Part shown: piece after piece, positions 24,112 to 31,560 of the stretch
Position numbering within the stretch: position 1 is the stretch's first letter
Layout: each line of letters starts with the position of its first letter
Position numbers and translations under genes: made by a program
Assembly (NCBI GenBank): GCA_017453465.1
Contig: JAFTEV010000016.1
Span: forward strand, 1 to 34,832
Reading direction: 5' to 3'
DNA from: Bacteroidaceae bacterium
Lineage (GTDB): Bacteria > Bacteroidota > Bacteroidia > Bacteroidales > Bacteroidaceae
DNA length: 34,832 nt
The notes under the pieces: model-generated
What the model saw: only the letters and a program-made list of their open reading frames with translations
Database searches by the model: none
What the model was told of the DNA's origin: nothing

Positions 24112-26751
24112 TTAAAGGTTTGAGTTTTGTGTTTCTTCAGTTGTCTCGGTGTCGGTCGTGGGCGTAACGGGGTTGCCGTCAGCATCGAGTTCTTCTTCCA
24201 GTTCGGGTTCTTCGTGTTCCACAACACAGACGCTGCTGATGACGTCGTTGCGCTTCTGTATGTCGATAATCTTCACGCCCTGTGTGAGACGGCCCGACTG
24301 CTTGATGTCCTCCACTGCCACACGGATGGTAATGCCCGACTTGTTGATAATCATAATGTCCTTGTCGAGTGTCACCTTCTTGATGGCCACCAGTTTGCCT
24401 GTCTTCGGGGTGACGGCAATGGTCTTCACGCCCTTTCCGTTGCGGTTGGTGATGCGGTAGGTGTCGAGTGCGGAGCGTTTGCCCACGCCCTTTTCTGAGA
24501 GCACAAGGATGGTCGGCATTTCGGGCCATGCTTCGCGCTGGGCTTCCAGTGCTGCCTGACGCTCGTCTTCGTTCTCGATGGCTTCAATCTTCTCCATGAT
24601 TTCGTCGAAGCCTTCGGGCTTGCGGATGGAAATCATGCCAATTACCTCGTCTTCGCCGTCCTCATCAAGACGAATGGCACGCACACCTGTGGCATTGCGG
24701 CCCATGTTGCGCACGGTCTGCTCGTTGAATCGGATGGCACGTCCGCCACGGTTGGCAATGATGATTTCGTCCTGGCCGTTGGTGAGCAGCACTTCGATGA
24801 CACGGTCGCCCTCGTTGATGTTGATGGCATTGAGTCCGTTGCTGCGCGGACGTGAGTAGTCTTGCAGGCTGGTCTTCTTGATGATGCCGTTTTTGGTGCA
24901 GAAGACGATGTTGCGCGAGGCCACGTAGTCGGGGTCGTTGAATTTCTCGACACAGAGGATGGCCGTCACCTTGTCTTCCGACTCGATGTTGAGCAGGTTC
25001 TGGATGGCACGTCCCTTGAAGGTCTTTCCGCCTTCGGGAATCTCGTAGCCACGCATCCAGAAGCAGCGTCCCTTCTGGGTAAAGAAGAGCAGCGTGTTGT
25101 GGGTGTTGGCCGTGTAGATGTTCTCGATGAAGTCGCTGTCGCGAGTGGAGCCGCCCTTCACGCCGATGCCGCCACGACCCTGTGCACGAAATTCGCTCAG
25201 CGGTGTGCGCTTGATGTAGCCCAAGTGACTGACGGTGATGACTACCGGCACATTGGGATAAAAGTCTTCGGGGTTGAAGTTCTCGCTGGCTGTGTAGTCG
25301 ATGTAGGTGCGACGCTCGTCGTTGAATTTCTCTTTTACTTCAATCAATTCGTCCTTCATCACCTTCTTGCAGAGTTCGGGGTCGTCCAGAATCTGCTGCA
25401 AGTAGCTGATGAGCTTCAGCAGGTCTTCATACTCGGCGTGGAGTTCATCCACACGCAGACCCGTCAGCTGGCTGAGGCGCATATCGACGATGGCCTTCGA
25501 CTGCAGTTCGTCCAGATTGAACCGCTCCTCCAGTCCGCGCTGTGCATCGCTGGGTGTGCGCGAGGCGCGGATGATGTGCACCACTTCGTCGATGTTGTCG
25601 CAAGCAATGATGAGTCCCTCCAGAATGTGGGCACGAGCCTCAGCTTTCCGCTTTTCAAACTGTGTGCGGCGTATGGTCACGTCGTGGCGGTGGTCCACAA
25701 AGCACTGGATGCAGTCGCGCAGTGAGAGCTGCTTCGGACGCTTGTTGACGATGGCAATGCTGTTCACCGAGAAGCTCGACTGCAACTCTGTGAGTTTATA
25801 GAGTTTGTTCAGAATGACATTGGCATTGGCATCGCGCTTCACATCAATCACAATGCGCATACCCTCGCGGTCCGACTCGTCGTTCACGTTGCTGATGCCG
25901 TCAATCTTCTTTTCGTTCACCAGGTCTGCAATCTTCTTGATGAGTTCAGACTTGTTGACGTTATAGGGAATTTCGTTGACAATAATCTTGTCGTGCTGGC
26001 CGTCGTTCTCAATCTCCGTCTTAGAGCGGACCACGATGCGTCCACGCCCCGTTTCGTAGGCTTCACGCACACCGTCGATGCCGCAGATGATGCCGCCCGT
26101 GGGGAAGTCGGGAGCCTTGACATACTGCATCAGCTCCAGGCTGGTCAGTTCGGGATTGTCGATGAAGGCCACGCAGCCATCAATGACTTCACCCAAGTTG
26201 TGGGTAGGGATATTCGTGGCCATACCCACGGCGATACCCGTGGCACCATTCACCAGCAGGTTGGGAATGCGGGTAGGCAGGACGGTAGGCTCCTTCTGCG
26301 AGTTGTCGAAGTTGTCCTCCATGTCCACCGTTTCCTTCTCGATGTCCTGGAGCATGGCCTCGCCAATCTTGGAAAGGCGTGCCTCGGTGTAACGCATGGC
26401 GGCTGCACCGTCACCATCGACCGACCCGAAGTTTCCCTGCCCATCGACCAGCGTATAGCGCATGGCCCAGGGCTGAGCCAGACGCACCAGCGCGCCATAT
26501 ACCGAAGAATCGCCGTGCGGGTGCAGGTGTCCCAGCACGTCACCGACGATGCGGGCACATTTTCTGGTAGGTTTATCCGAAGTGATGCCGTTCTCGTCCA
26601 TGCTGAACAGGATGCGGCGGTGAACGGGCTTGAAGCCGTCGCGGACATCGGGCAGCGCACGGGCCACAATCACCGACATGGAGTAGTCAATGTACGACTG
26701 CTTCATCGTCTGGTTGATGTCCACTTTAATAATTCTATCTTGATCTTCCAT
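24112..26751 (-). CDS. gyrA: DNA gyrase subunit A
   Basis: 879 residues, the breakage-reunion subunit of gyrase, which with GyrB introduces negative supercoils. The catalytic tyrosine is Y121 (A-A-M-R-Y-T-E-A-R). The quinolone region reads H-P-H-G-D-S82-S-V-Y-G86, so the main resistance position Ser82 (E. coli Ser83) is wild type; Gly86 seems normal for Bacteroidetes. The GyrA box that wraps DNA is visible as Q-G-R-G-G-I-G, near residue 530. It separates gyrase from ParC, and the six-bladed C-terminal region follows. The tail is acidic (Glu/Asp/Thr-rich), as in many Bacteroidetes. Length is normal. The gap to the upstream PIN gene is 42 nt. Confidence 0.97.
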   Translation of the reverse strand: MEDQDRIIKVDINQTMKQSYIDYSMSVIVARALPDVRDGFKPVHRRILFSMDENGITSDKPTRKCARIVGDVLGHLHPHGDSSVYGALVRLAQPWAMRYTLVDGQGNFGSVDGDGAAAMRYTEARLSKIGEAMLQDIEKETVDMEDNFDNSQKEPTVLPTRIPNLLVNGATGIAVGMATNIPTHNLGEVIDGCVAFIDNPELTSLELMQYVKAPDFPTGGIICGIDGVREAYETGRGRIVVRSKTEIENDGQHDKIIVNEIPYNVNKSELIKKIADLVNEKKIDGISNVNDESDREGMRIVIDVKRDANANVILNKLYKLTELQSSFSVNSIAIVNKRPKQLSLRDCIQCFVDHRHDVTIRRTQFEKRKAEARAHILEGLIIACDNIDEVVHIIRASRTPSDAQRGLEERFNLDELQSKAIVDMRLSQLTGLRVDELHAEYEDLLKLISYLQQILDDPELCKKVMKDELIEVKEKFNDERRTYIDYTASENFNPEDFYPNVPVVITVSHLGYIKRTPLSEFRAQGRGGIGVKGGSTRDSDFIENIYTANTHNTLLFFTQKGRCFWMRGYEIPEGGKTFKGRAIQNLLNIESEDKVTAILCVEKFNDPDYVASRNIVFCTKNGIIKKTSLQDYSRPRSNGLNAININEGDRVIEVLLTNGQDEIIIANRGGRAIRFNEQTVRNMGRNATGVRAIRLDEDGEDEVIGMISIRKPEGFDEIMEKIEAIENEDERQAALEAQREAWPEMPTILVLSEKGVGKRSALDTYRITNRNGKGVKTIAVTPKTGKLVAIKKVTLDKDIMIINKSGITIRVAVEDIKQSGRLTQGVKIIDIQKRNDVISSVCVVEHEEPELEEELDADGNPVTPTTDTETTEETQNSNL

Positions 26752-26793
26752 TTATAATTTATAGTTTTAACATCTTTATTCTCAAAAAAAAAA

Positions 26794-27201
26794 TCAAACA
26801 AGCATCAGTATAGCATCATCAAGATTGATAGTTTCAACTCGTGGAAAGTCTAAATGCTTCATTACATTATAGTGATGGTCTTCTGTAACAATAAATTTTG
26901 CATTTGCGGCAACAGCACAATCCACAAACTTATTATCATCTGGGTCTGATGTAATCACCTGAAATTTGTACCACGGTGTAATAAACTGGGTATAAGGGTT
27001 ATTTGTTATGACTTCTATAGCCAGTGAAGCAAAAGCCGTACTTGCCTTGCGCTCCAATATTTCTGCATATTCTTCCAATATTTCGTTAGAAACACATAAA
27101 ATATTGCGACCATCAAGAAAAGATTTCCATAGTTCGTGATACCTGCTCCTACGAGCAATACATTGTATCAAACTGTTAGTGTCAAGTACTAATCTTGCCA
27201 T
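26794..27201 (-). CDS. PIN-domain toxin of a toxin-antitoxin pair
   Basis: 135 residues from the ATG at 27201. The PIN fold is a metal-dependent RNase: D7-T-N at the first strand, an acidic helix I-L-E-E-Y-A-E, and S-D-P-D-D-N-K-F-V-D-C-A with the clustered aspartates, then F-I-V-T-E-D-H. It matches the putative PIN-family toxins common in Bacteroidetes, which are thought to cut RNA when the antitoxin is lost. A possible TTG start at 27219 would overlap the antitoxin; the ATG is supported by a GAGGAAG Shine-Dalgarno-like site. The pair is AT-rich compared with gyrA and neighbours, in line with horizontal gain. Confidence 0.88.
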   Translation of the reverse strand: MARLVLDTNSLIQCIARRSRYHELWKSFLDGRNILCVSNEILEEYAEILERKASTAFASLAIEVITNNPYTQFITPWYKFQVITSDPDDNKFVDCAVAANAKFIVTEDHHYNVMKHLDFPRVETINLDDAILMLV

Positions 27202-27207
27202 AGTCAG

Positions 27208-27214
27208 CTTCCTC
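27208..27214 (-). promoter_or_regulatory. Ribosome-binding site deciding the toxin start
   Basis: On the minus strand GAGGAAG lies 6 nt before the ATG at 27201 and overlaps the antitoxin stop codon. It is a rare clear Shine-Dalgarno-like site in this window and favours this start over the TTG at 27219. Confidence 0.6.
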
Positions 27215-27428
27215 AACAATGTGCATGAAAATCTTCGTAACGCAATTCATCAAGCCGTTTTTGGTCTAATATGCCCTCATTCCACAATCGGTCAGACTCT
27301 TCATCGAGCTTTGACTGAAAATGGCGTGTAAGCACATCTTGGATTTCAAGAGCATACTTTTCACTATTGTTGAAAGAAAAAATCTTCAACAAATGCATTT
27401 GCGTAGGATTTAATGTAGCTGATTCCAT
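27213..27428 (-). CDS. Antitoxin of the PIN toxin pair
   Basis: 71 residues from the ATG at 27428; an earlier in-frame start at 27464 would include promoter sequence. The N-terminus M-E-S-A-T-L-N-P-T-Q-M-H-L-L-K-I-F-S-F-N and the C-terminal D-E-E-S-D-R-L-W-N-E-G-I-L matching W-x-E-G-x-L are typical of small Bacteroidetes proteins encoded directly before PIN toxins. It should bind and silence the toxin and probably its own promoter. Its stop is 11 nt before the toxin ATG. No known DNA-binding fold can be named with confidence. Confidence 0.82.
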   Translation of the reverse strand: MESATLNPTQMHLLKIFSFNNSEKYALEIQDVLTRHFQSKLDEESDRLWNEGILDQKRLDELRYEDFHAHC

Positions 27429-27453
27429 TATTATCTTTATTCCGATTTGCTTG

Positions 27454-27461
27454 CAAAGATA
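27454..27461 (-). promoter_or_regulatory. -7 box of the toxin-antitoxin operon
   Basis: The minus strand reads TATCTTTG, a perfect TAnnTTTG, 26 nt before the antitoxin ATG. A CTTG 18 nt further upstream is a weak -33 candidate. Confidence 0.55.
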
Positions 27462-27464
27462 CAC

Positions 27465-27818
27465 TTTTTTTCACGATAACAAGCCACAGTTTTAGCTAAA
27501 AAACGCAAAAACAGGGCTAAAAGGGGGCAATTTTGCACGCAGAAAGCAAAATCGGGGTACCCTCGGTGGCACAGGCAGAATGCAGTAGAAGAGAAAAGAG
27601 AGGCCGTAACGACGCTGCCGCACAAAAAAAGCACAGCCAAAACAATGGCACGAGTAGCATTGTTCCGGCTGCGCATCCCCTTTTCATTTGGAGAGGAAGC
27701 GATTCTTCCAGCGATTTTATTCAAAAAATAGACAAAGCTGTTCGGGAAGAAGCTGTTCCTCTTCCTTCCCCTTCTGCAACATTAACATAGTCAATATGCT
27801 CATTGTCTATTATAACTG
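27465..27818. other. Gene-free spacer between the toxin-antitoxin pair and the vWA gene
   Basis: This 354-nt stretch has open frames on both strands (up to 95 codons), but none has a recognisable protein, a plausible start region or neighbouring-gene codon use. The only structures are AT-rich tracts and the possible terminator at 27744-27770. Confidence 0.5.
27744..27770 (-). terminator. Possible terminator of the vWA gene
   Basis: About 50 nt after the vWA stop the minus-strand RNA can form GGGAAG...CTTCCC and the nested GGAAGA...TCTTCC stem. A run of six U follows only about 18 nt later, so the fit is loose. Confidence 0.3.
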
Positions 27819-29072
27819 TTACCTGTTCATCTTCAGTCCCAGCACACGCCAGAACTCATCGGGCAAGCACACATTCTCCATGCGCACACAGGGCTTGAAC
27901 AGCGGCGCAATCTCACTGACGGAATATCCGGCAATGCCGCAGCCCACGCGAGTAACCAGGAAGCGCAGTTCCGGGTGTATTATAGCAAAGGTCGTGAAAC
28001 GCTCCACCGCATCTTTCAGGTTTTTCATGCCCTCCATCGTGGGGATGGCATAGCTCTGTCCCTGCAGACCTTCGCCCTGCCCCCAGACTGCACCAAACTC
28101 GCGCATGGCAAAAGCAGCTGCACCGCCGCCATGATGTCCGTCAGCATTACTGCCAAAGACGAAAATCTCGTTTGCCTCCAGCTTCGTAATCCGCTCAGGC
28201 GTTACCCTGTCAGCATAATACGTATGGGCAAACTCCTGCATGCGCTCAATCTTCTCGCTCCGCGACATACAACAATCTGGCTCATTGTACATCTCGTTCA
28301 TCCTCCTGTAATAATGAAGCTTTGCCGAACTGTCACGATCCCAGGTAGAGTTGGTCCCGATATCGTCGTGGCTGAACTCCACCACATTCTCGATGGAAAG
28401 CAAATCGGTCACCTCCTTCACATTGTGAGCAGAACCCATGTAGGAGAACGACCAGCCCAGTTCCTTCAGGTACTCAATCTTCTCGCGCAAACGCTCAGCC
28501 GTCCAGATGCGGGACGAATTTTCCATGCCGTCGGTCAGTACCGTAACCACAGCCGTAGCATCTTCATCAAACCCGATGCGCCGACGCAAGGCAGTCAAAG
28601 ACTCGCCCATTGCATCATACAGCGGCGTACACCCGTTGGGCATATAGTCCTTAAACTCCCCTACCTCGTCGATGGGCACACAGTCCATGATGGTCCGCAC
28701 ATCGGGCCTGTTGTTTCCCGAATCAAACAAAACCAGCGTCAGCCAATGCTTCTGCGTCTCCCTGAACTCATTCTGAGCCATGCGGATGGTATTGATTGTC
28801 TCGTTAACGCCCGACAGCGTTGACTCGCGCAGATGGGTCATCGACCCGCTCTCGTCCACAATAATCAGATTATAGATGTGCGCCTTGCCATTTCCTACCG
28901 CCTCTTGCTTCTTAGGCTCGTCCTTCGGCTGAGCCTGGTTGTCCTTGGGCTGTGCCTGGTTGTCCTTGGGCTGTGCCGGTTCATTCTTCGGCTCAGCCTC
29001 CACGTTGTTCACTACTGGACTCTTCACTTCTTTCTTTGACCTACGGCCAAACAGCATTGAAAAAATACTCAT
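27819..29072 (-). CDS. von Willebrand A domain fused to a macro-like (A1S_2505-type) domain
   Basis: 417 residues, no signal peptide. Residues about 15-60 are a charged Pro/Gln/Lys linker with repeated A-Q-P-K-D-N-Q. Residues about 65-255 are a vWA domain with an intact MIDAS metal site: D73-E-S75-G-S77, C-T-P-L-Y-D-A and T-D-G-M-E-N. Residues about 300-417 match a family I know from phages and Bacteroidetes (A1S_2505 type): N-E-I-F-V-F-G-S-N, H-H-G-G-G-A-A, F-G-A-V-W-G-Q-G, G-Q-S-Y-A-I-P-T, V-G-C-G-I-A-G. Its glycine-rich loops resemble macrodomains that bind ADP-ribose; that ligand is inference. It stands alone with its own promoter and a long leader. Role unknown; stress or defence are open options. 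Confidence 0.85.
   Translation of the reverse strand: MSIFSMLFGRRSKKEVKSPVVNNVEAEPKNEPAQPKDNQAQPKDNQAQPKDEPKKQEAVGNGKAHIYNLIIVDESGSMTHLRESTLSGVNETINTIRMAQNEFRETQKHWLTLVLFDSGNNRPDVRTIMDCVPIDEVGEFKDYMPNGCTPLYDAMGESLTALRRRIGFDEDATAVVTVLTDGMENSSRIWTAERLREKIEYLKELGWSFSYMGSAHNVKEVTDLLSIENVVEFSHDDIGTNSTWDRDSSAKLHYYRRMNEMYNEPDCCMSRSEKIERMQEFAHTYYADRVTPERITKLEANEIFVFGSNADGHHGGGAAAFAMREFGAVWGQGEGLQGQSYAIPTMEGMKNLKDAVERFTTFAIIHPELRFLVTRVGCGIAGYSVSEIAPLFKPCVRMENVCLPDEFWRVLGLKMNR
28935..28976 (-). repeat. 21-bp tandem repeat inside the vWA gene
   Basis: Two identical 21-nt units (28935-28955, 28956-28976), with degraded partial units on both sides, encode the A-Q-P-K-D-N-Q repeat of the linker. The length is a multiple of three, so copy changes would alter linker length without breaking the frame. 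Confidence 0.85.
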
Positions 29073-29226
29073 AACAAAAAAATTTTTTAAGGGGTTTTAC
29101 ATTCATTGAGTCAAGCGCCGGCCCTTTTCTATCAAAAGCCACTCACTTTTTTTTCTTTCACCAATCTGGCCGGGAACGCACAGCCCACAAGCAACGCCCA
29201 GCCATCATTGCGTAAGAATTACGCCG

Positions 29227-29258
29227 CAAAGATACACCAAGCATTTCATTCCACCAAA
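29227..29258 (-). promoter_or_regulatory. Promoter of the vWA gene with a palindrome at the start site
   Basis: On the minus strand TTTG (complement of 29255-29258), exactly 20 nt, then TATCTTTG (29227-29234). The palindrome GCGTAA-GAA-TTACGC (29210-29224) lies where transcription should begin and could be an operator. The leader to the ATG at 29072 is about 145 nt. No gene is seen in 29073-29346. Confidence 0.65.
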
Positions 29259-29346
29259 TATTATTGCGTATTTTTTACACGTTTTGCTAAAAAAGATTTG
29301 AAAACGCCAAAGAATAGAAGTTGTCCCCCAACAATAATTATCTGAT

Positions 29347-29916
29347 TTACACCTCTATCTTTTTAATCACCTTGGCAGGAACACCACCAACAATGGTATT
29401 CGGCTCAACGTCTTTTGTCACTACAGCACCTGCGGCTACTACAGCACCATCGCCTATAGTCACGCCAGCCAAAACAGTTGCATTGGCTCCTATCCAGACG
29501 TTCTTACCAATGTGGATGGGAGCATAGCTCATGCTCTGACGCTTGGCTGGGTCAAGGTCGTGGTTGATGGTGGCCAGCACAACGTTGTGACCAATGAGTG
29601 CGCCTTCGTCGATGGTTATGCCGCCTTGATCCTGGAACTTGCACCCCATGTTGATGAATACTCTTTCGCCAACGACAGTGTTTTTACCGCAGTCGGTGTG
29701 AAACGGTGGAAACATCCCAACCGTCTTGGGAATCTCTCGCCCCCATAGTTGCTCCAACAAATCGTGCAATTGCTCTGGAGCATGATACTTGCCGTTAATC
29801 TCTGCCGTTATCTTCAGTGCCTCCTGTGACAACTGATGAAACATCATGTGAACATCGGAGCCTCCAACGACAGGTTTTCCCGATGCCATGTAGTCACGAA
29901 ACTCTTGTATTGTCAT
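29347..29916 (-). CDS. Sugar O-acetyltransferase (maltose/galactoside acetyltransferase type)
   Basis: 189 residues. An N-terminal helical cap (about 1-55) precedes a left-handed beta-helix of hexapeptide repeats (about 65-185; [20 protein letters not shown]). The catalytic His is in T-I-N-H-D near residue 118. Members of this LbH-MAT group transfer acetyl from acetyl-CoA to the 6-hydroxyl of sugars such as maltose or galactosides, and act as cytoplasmic trimers. The C-terminus V-G-G-V-P-A-K-V-I is the normal family end, so the gene is complete. It stands alone; the sugar cannot be named. Confidence 0.92.
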   Translation of the reverse strand: MTIQEFRDYMASGKPVVGGSDVHMMFHQLSQEALKITAEINGKYHAPEQLHDLLEQLWGREIPKTVGMFPPFHTDCGKNTVVGERVFINMGCKFQDQGGITIDEGALIGHNVVLATINHDLDPAKRQSMSYAPIHIGKNVWIGANATVLAGVTIGDGAVVAAGAVVTKDVEPNTIVGGVPAKVIKKIEV

Positions 29917-30062
29917 TGTCTTTTGATTTTCTATGTTTAGTGTATTTGTAAACTGCCCATGTAGGTAGAACGACCAATAGCAACAAGGTTATCTATGCCC
30001 ATGTGCCTAATCCGAATGTTTGCCATCATCAAACAGTCTGTTCGCTAAATTCCTAATTACCG

Positions 30063-30467
30063 CTACATGATTAATGGTTGGGCCATACGGTCAAAATCAT
30101 CAATCGGGATGGGACGGAAGCTGCGGACAAGGGCGATGACATCCACCTGCCGGATGAGAGTGTAGGTGCCATCTTCGAGACGGACAGTGATGTTGCAGAA
30201 ATCTTCATAACTCCATCTCTGCTCAACGATGGTATGTCCTTCGGCTAATCTGTCGGAAATCAAATAATAGGAATGAATGCAGACATGCCAGTCCTTGAAA
30301 CCAACTTTCTCCACATAAAAATCTTCTCCATCCAGACGGACAATCTCGCTTTTCAGAAGTTTGCCTTCCTGCATGATTCTTTTAGGCTTCTTTTGTCTCA
30401 TATTGACAAGGATGGCTGCAACGACAAAAATAGCCGCGAGCGACAAAAACCATAAAATCCAGCTCAT
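30063..30467 (-). CDS. Unknown membrane-anchored protein
   Basis: 134 residues. One membrane segment at about 3-21 is followed by basic residues (R-Q-K-K-P-K-R), which places the rest in the cytoplasm by the positive-inside rule. The soluble part (about 35-134) alternates strands (S-E-I-V-R-L-D-G-E-D-F-Y-V-E-K-V, then C-N-I-T-V-R-L-E-D-G-T-Y-T-L-I-R-Q-V) and has no catalytic motif I recognise. It lies between the acetyltransferase and thioesterase genes on the same strand with gaps of 146 and 54 nt. No function is proposed. Confidence 0.7.
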   Translation of the reverse strand: MSWILWFLSLAAIFVVAAILVNMRQKKPKRIMQEGKLLKSEIVRLDGEDFYVEKVGFKDWHVCIHSYYLISDRLAEGHTIVEQRWSYEDFCNITVRLEDGTYTLIRQVDVIALVRSFRPIPIDDFDRMAQPLIM

Positions 30468-30521
30468 ACAGATGAAGTTTCGAACAATTATCTATAAATT
30501 CCTGATTTATCTATTAGCATT

Positions 30522-31313
30522 TTATAAATCCCTGTTCAGCACTTCGCTGACTTCTGGTATTTCGGGCTGTGGCTGCCATCTGCTCATCAGTTCACAGACC
30601 ACTACGCCCTCCGCATTCGTCAGCGTATGGAGGTAACTACCATCATCTATGTGAGACATGTGGCAAGTTAGAGTTTCATCAAGATAGGTCTCATGCAGCC
30701 AGTGGACGATGACGGATGTCAATGTCTGCGAAGCCAGCACTTCATCGGGCATGGTCAGCAGGGCAATAGTGACATAGCTGCGATTGCTGACGTGGAAATT
30801 GAAGTCCAAGTCAAGACGGGTGGCACGATGTTCCATCTGCATGTCGCATGACTGCGGTTTCGGAAACCGCACCTTCTTATGGCTGGCAGTCATCAGCTCT
30901 TGTACAACCGTCAGCTTGTCGGCAAGGAATTCGGTAGTCTCCAGTCGCTTGGTGTCTAAGTTGAGGATGTTCCACTGGCTTGTGCCGGAAGCTATTAACT
31001 GCTCGTTATCCTTACGGACAATGCGGAAATCGCAGTAGATGCGGAGTGAAGTCAGTTCGCTCACCCATAGCTCAACCGTGAAATCCTCCGACCAGTATGT
31101 AACCGTAGGCTGAACGTCAATCTGAACCTCCGTGATGACCCACATGCGGCGCTGCTTTACGATGTCAAAAGCTGCAACATCGTGAATGGTCATCAGCCGG
31201 GCGAAACAGTCTTGGAAGTACATCAGCATGGCATTAGGGGTAAGCCTGTACAATGGCGTAATGTCAGATGCCGTTGCTGTGTAAGTGTGTCTGTATTTTC
31301 CTTCTGTAATCAT
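30522..31313 (-). CDS. Acyl-ACP thioesterase (FatA/FatB-like)
   Basis: 263 residues from the ATG at 31313; an in-frame ATG at 31421 would add an unrelated 36-residue leader, and AAGAGA just before 31313 supports the shorter form. Two hot-dog domains are expected. The first begins K-Y-R-H-T-Y-T-A-T-A-S-D-I-T with the tract W-V-I-T-E-V-Q-I-D. The second carries D-L-D-F-N-F-H-V-S-N-R-S-Y, the family's N-x-H-V-x-N catalytic stretch. The enzyme releases free fatty acids from acyl carrier protein in the cytoplasm. Its leader contains the 22-bp tandem array at 31478. Confidence 0.9.
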   Translation of the reverse strand: MITEGKYRHTYTATASDITPLYRLTPNAMLMYFQDCFARLMTIHDVAAFDIVKQRRMWVITEVQIDVQPTVTYWSEDFTVELWVSELTSLRIYCDFRIVRKDNEQLIASGTSQWNILNLDTKRLETTEFLADKLTVVQELMTASHKKVRFPKPQSCDMQMEHRATRLDLDFNFHVSNRSYVTIALLTMPDEVLASQTLTSVIVHWLHETYLDETLTCHMSHIDDGSYLHTLTNAEGVVVCELMSRWQPQPEIPEVSEVLNRDL

Positions 31314-31477
31314 TCTCTTAAGTAGAAAACAGTTGTTATTCTTTCTCGCTGTCGCAGTGCCCGCCGCAGTCGTCTGACGGGGGCAAAAAAACAGACCGAT
31401 ATATATTCCACAGCGGTTCATTCTCCCGACCGTGGGGGAAGTCCACTGCCGGGGGGAGAGAACTGCGGGAGGGAGGT

Positions 31478-31555
31478 GGGAGTGCAGTGCTGCGGCGGTG
31501 GGAGTGCAGTGCTACTGCGGTGGGAGTGCTGTGGGGCGGCTGCGGGAGTGCAGTG
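31478..31555. repeat. 22-bp tandem repeat array (GC-rich repeat family, copy 3)
   Basis: GGGAGTGCAGTG begins at 31478, 31500, 31522 (one change) and 31544, exactly 22 bp apart. The 10 bases between cores vary (for example CTGCGGCGGT, CTACTGCGGT). The array begins right beside the rluA-like stop (31561) and lies upstream of the thioesterase gene. Shorter related pieces extend to about 31430. Confidence 0.88.
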
Positions 31556-31560
31556 GGGCA

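Noticed and set aside
26480-26520. Quinolone resistance change in GyrA (Gly86 where E. coli has Asp87)
   Set aside because: From memory Gly is the ordinary residue here in Bacteroidetes GyrA, and the main position Ser82 is unchanged.
27437-27790. Two short open frames of 85-95 codons in the spacer, one per strand
   Set aside because: No family resemblance, Cys-rich or low-complexity translation, and overlap with the toxin-antitoxin promoter.
31478-31555. CRISPR array
   Set aside because: The 12-bp cores are separated by only 10 partly conserved bases; there are no unique spacers and no cas genes.
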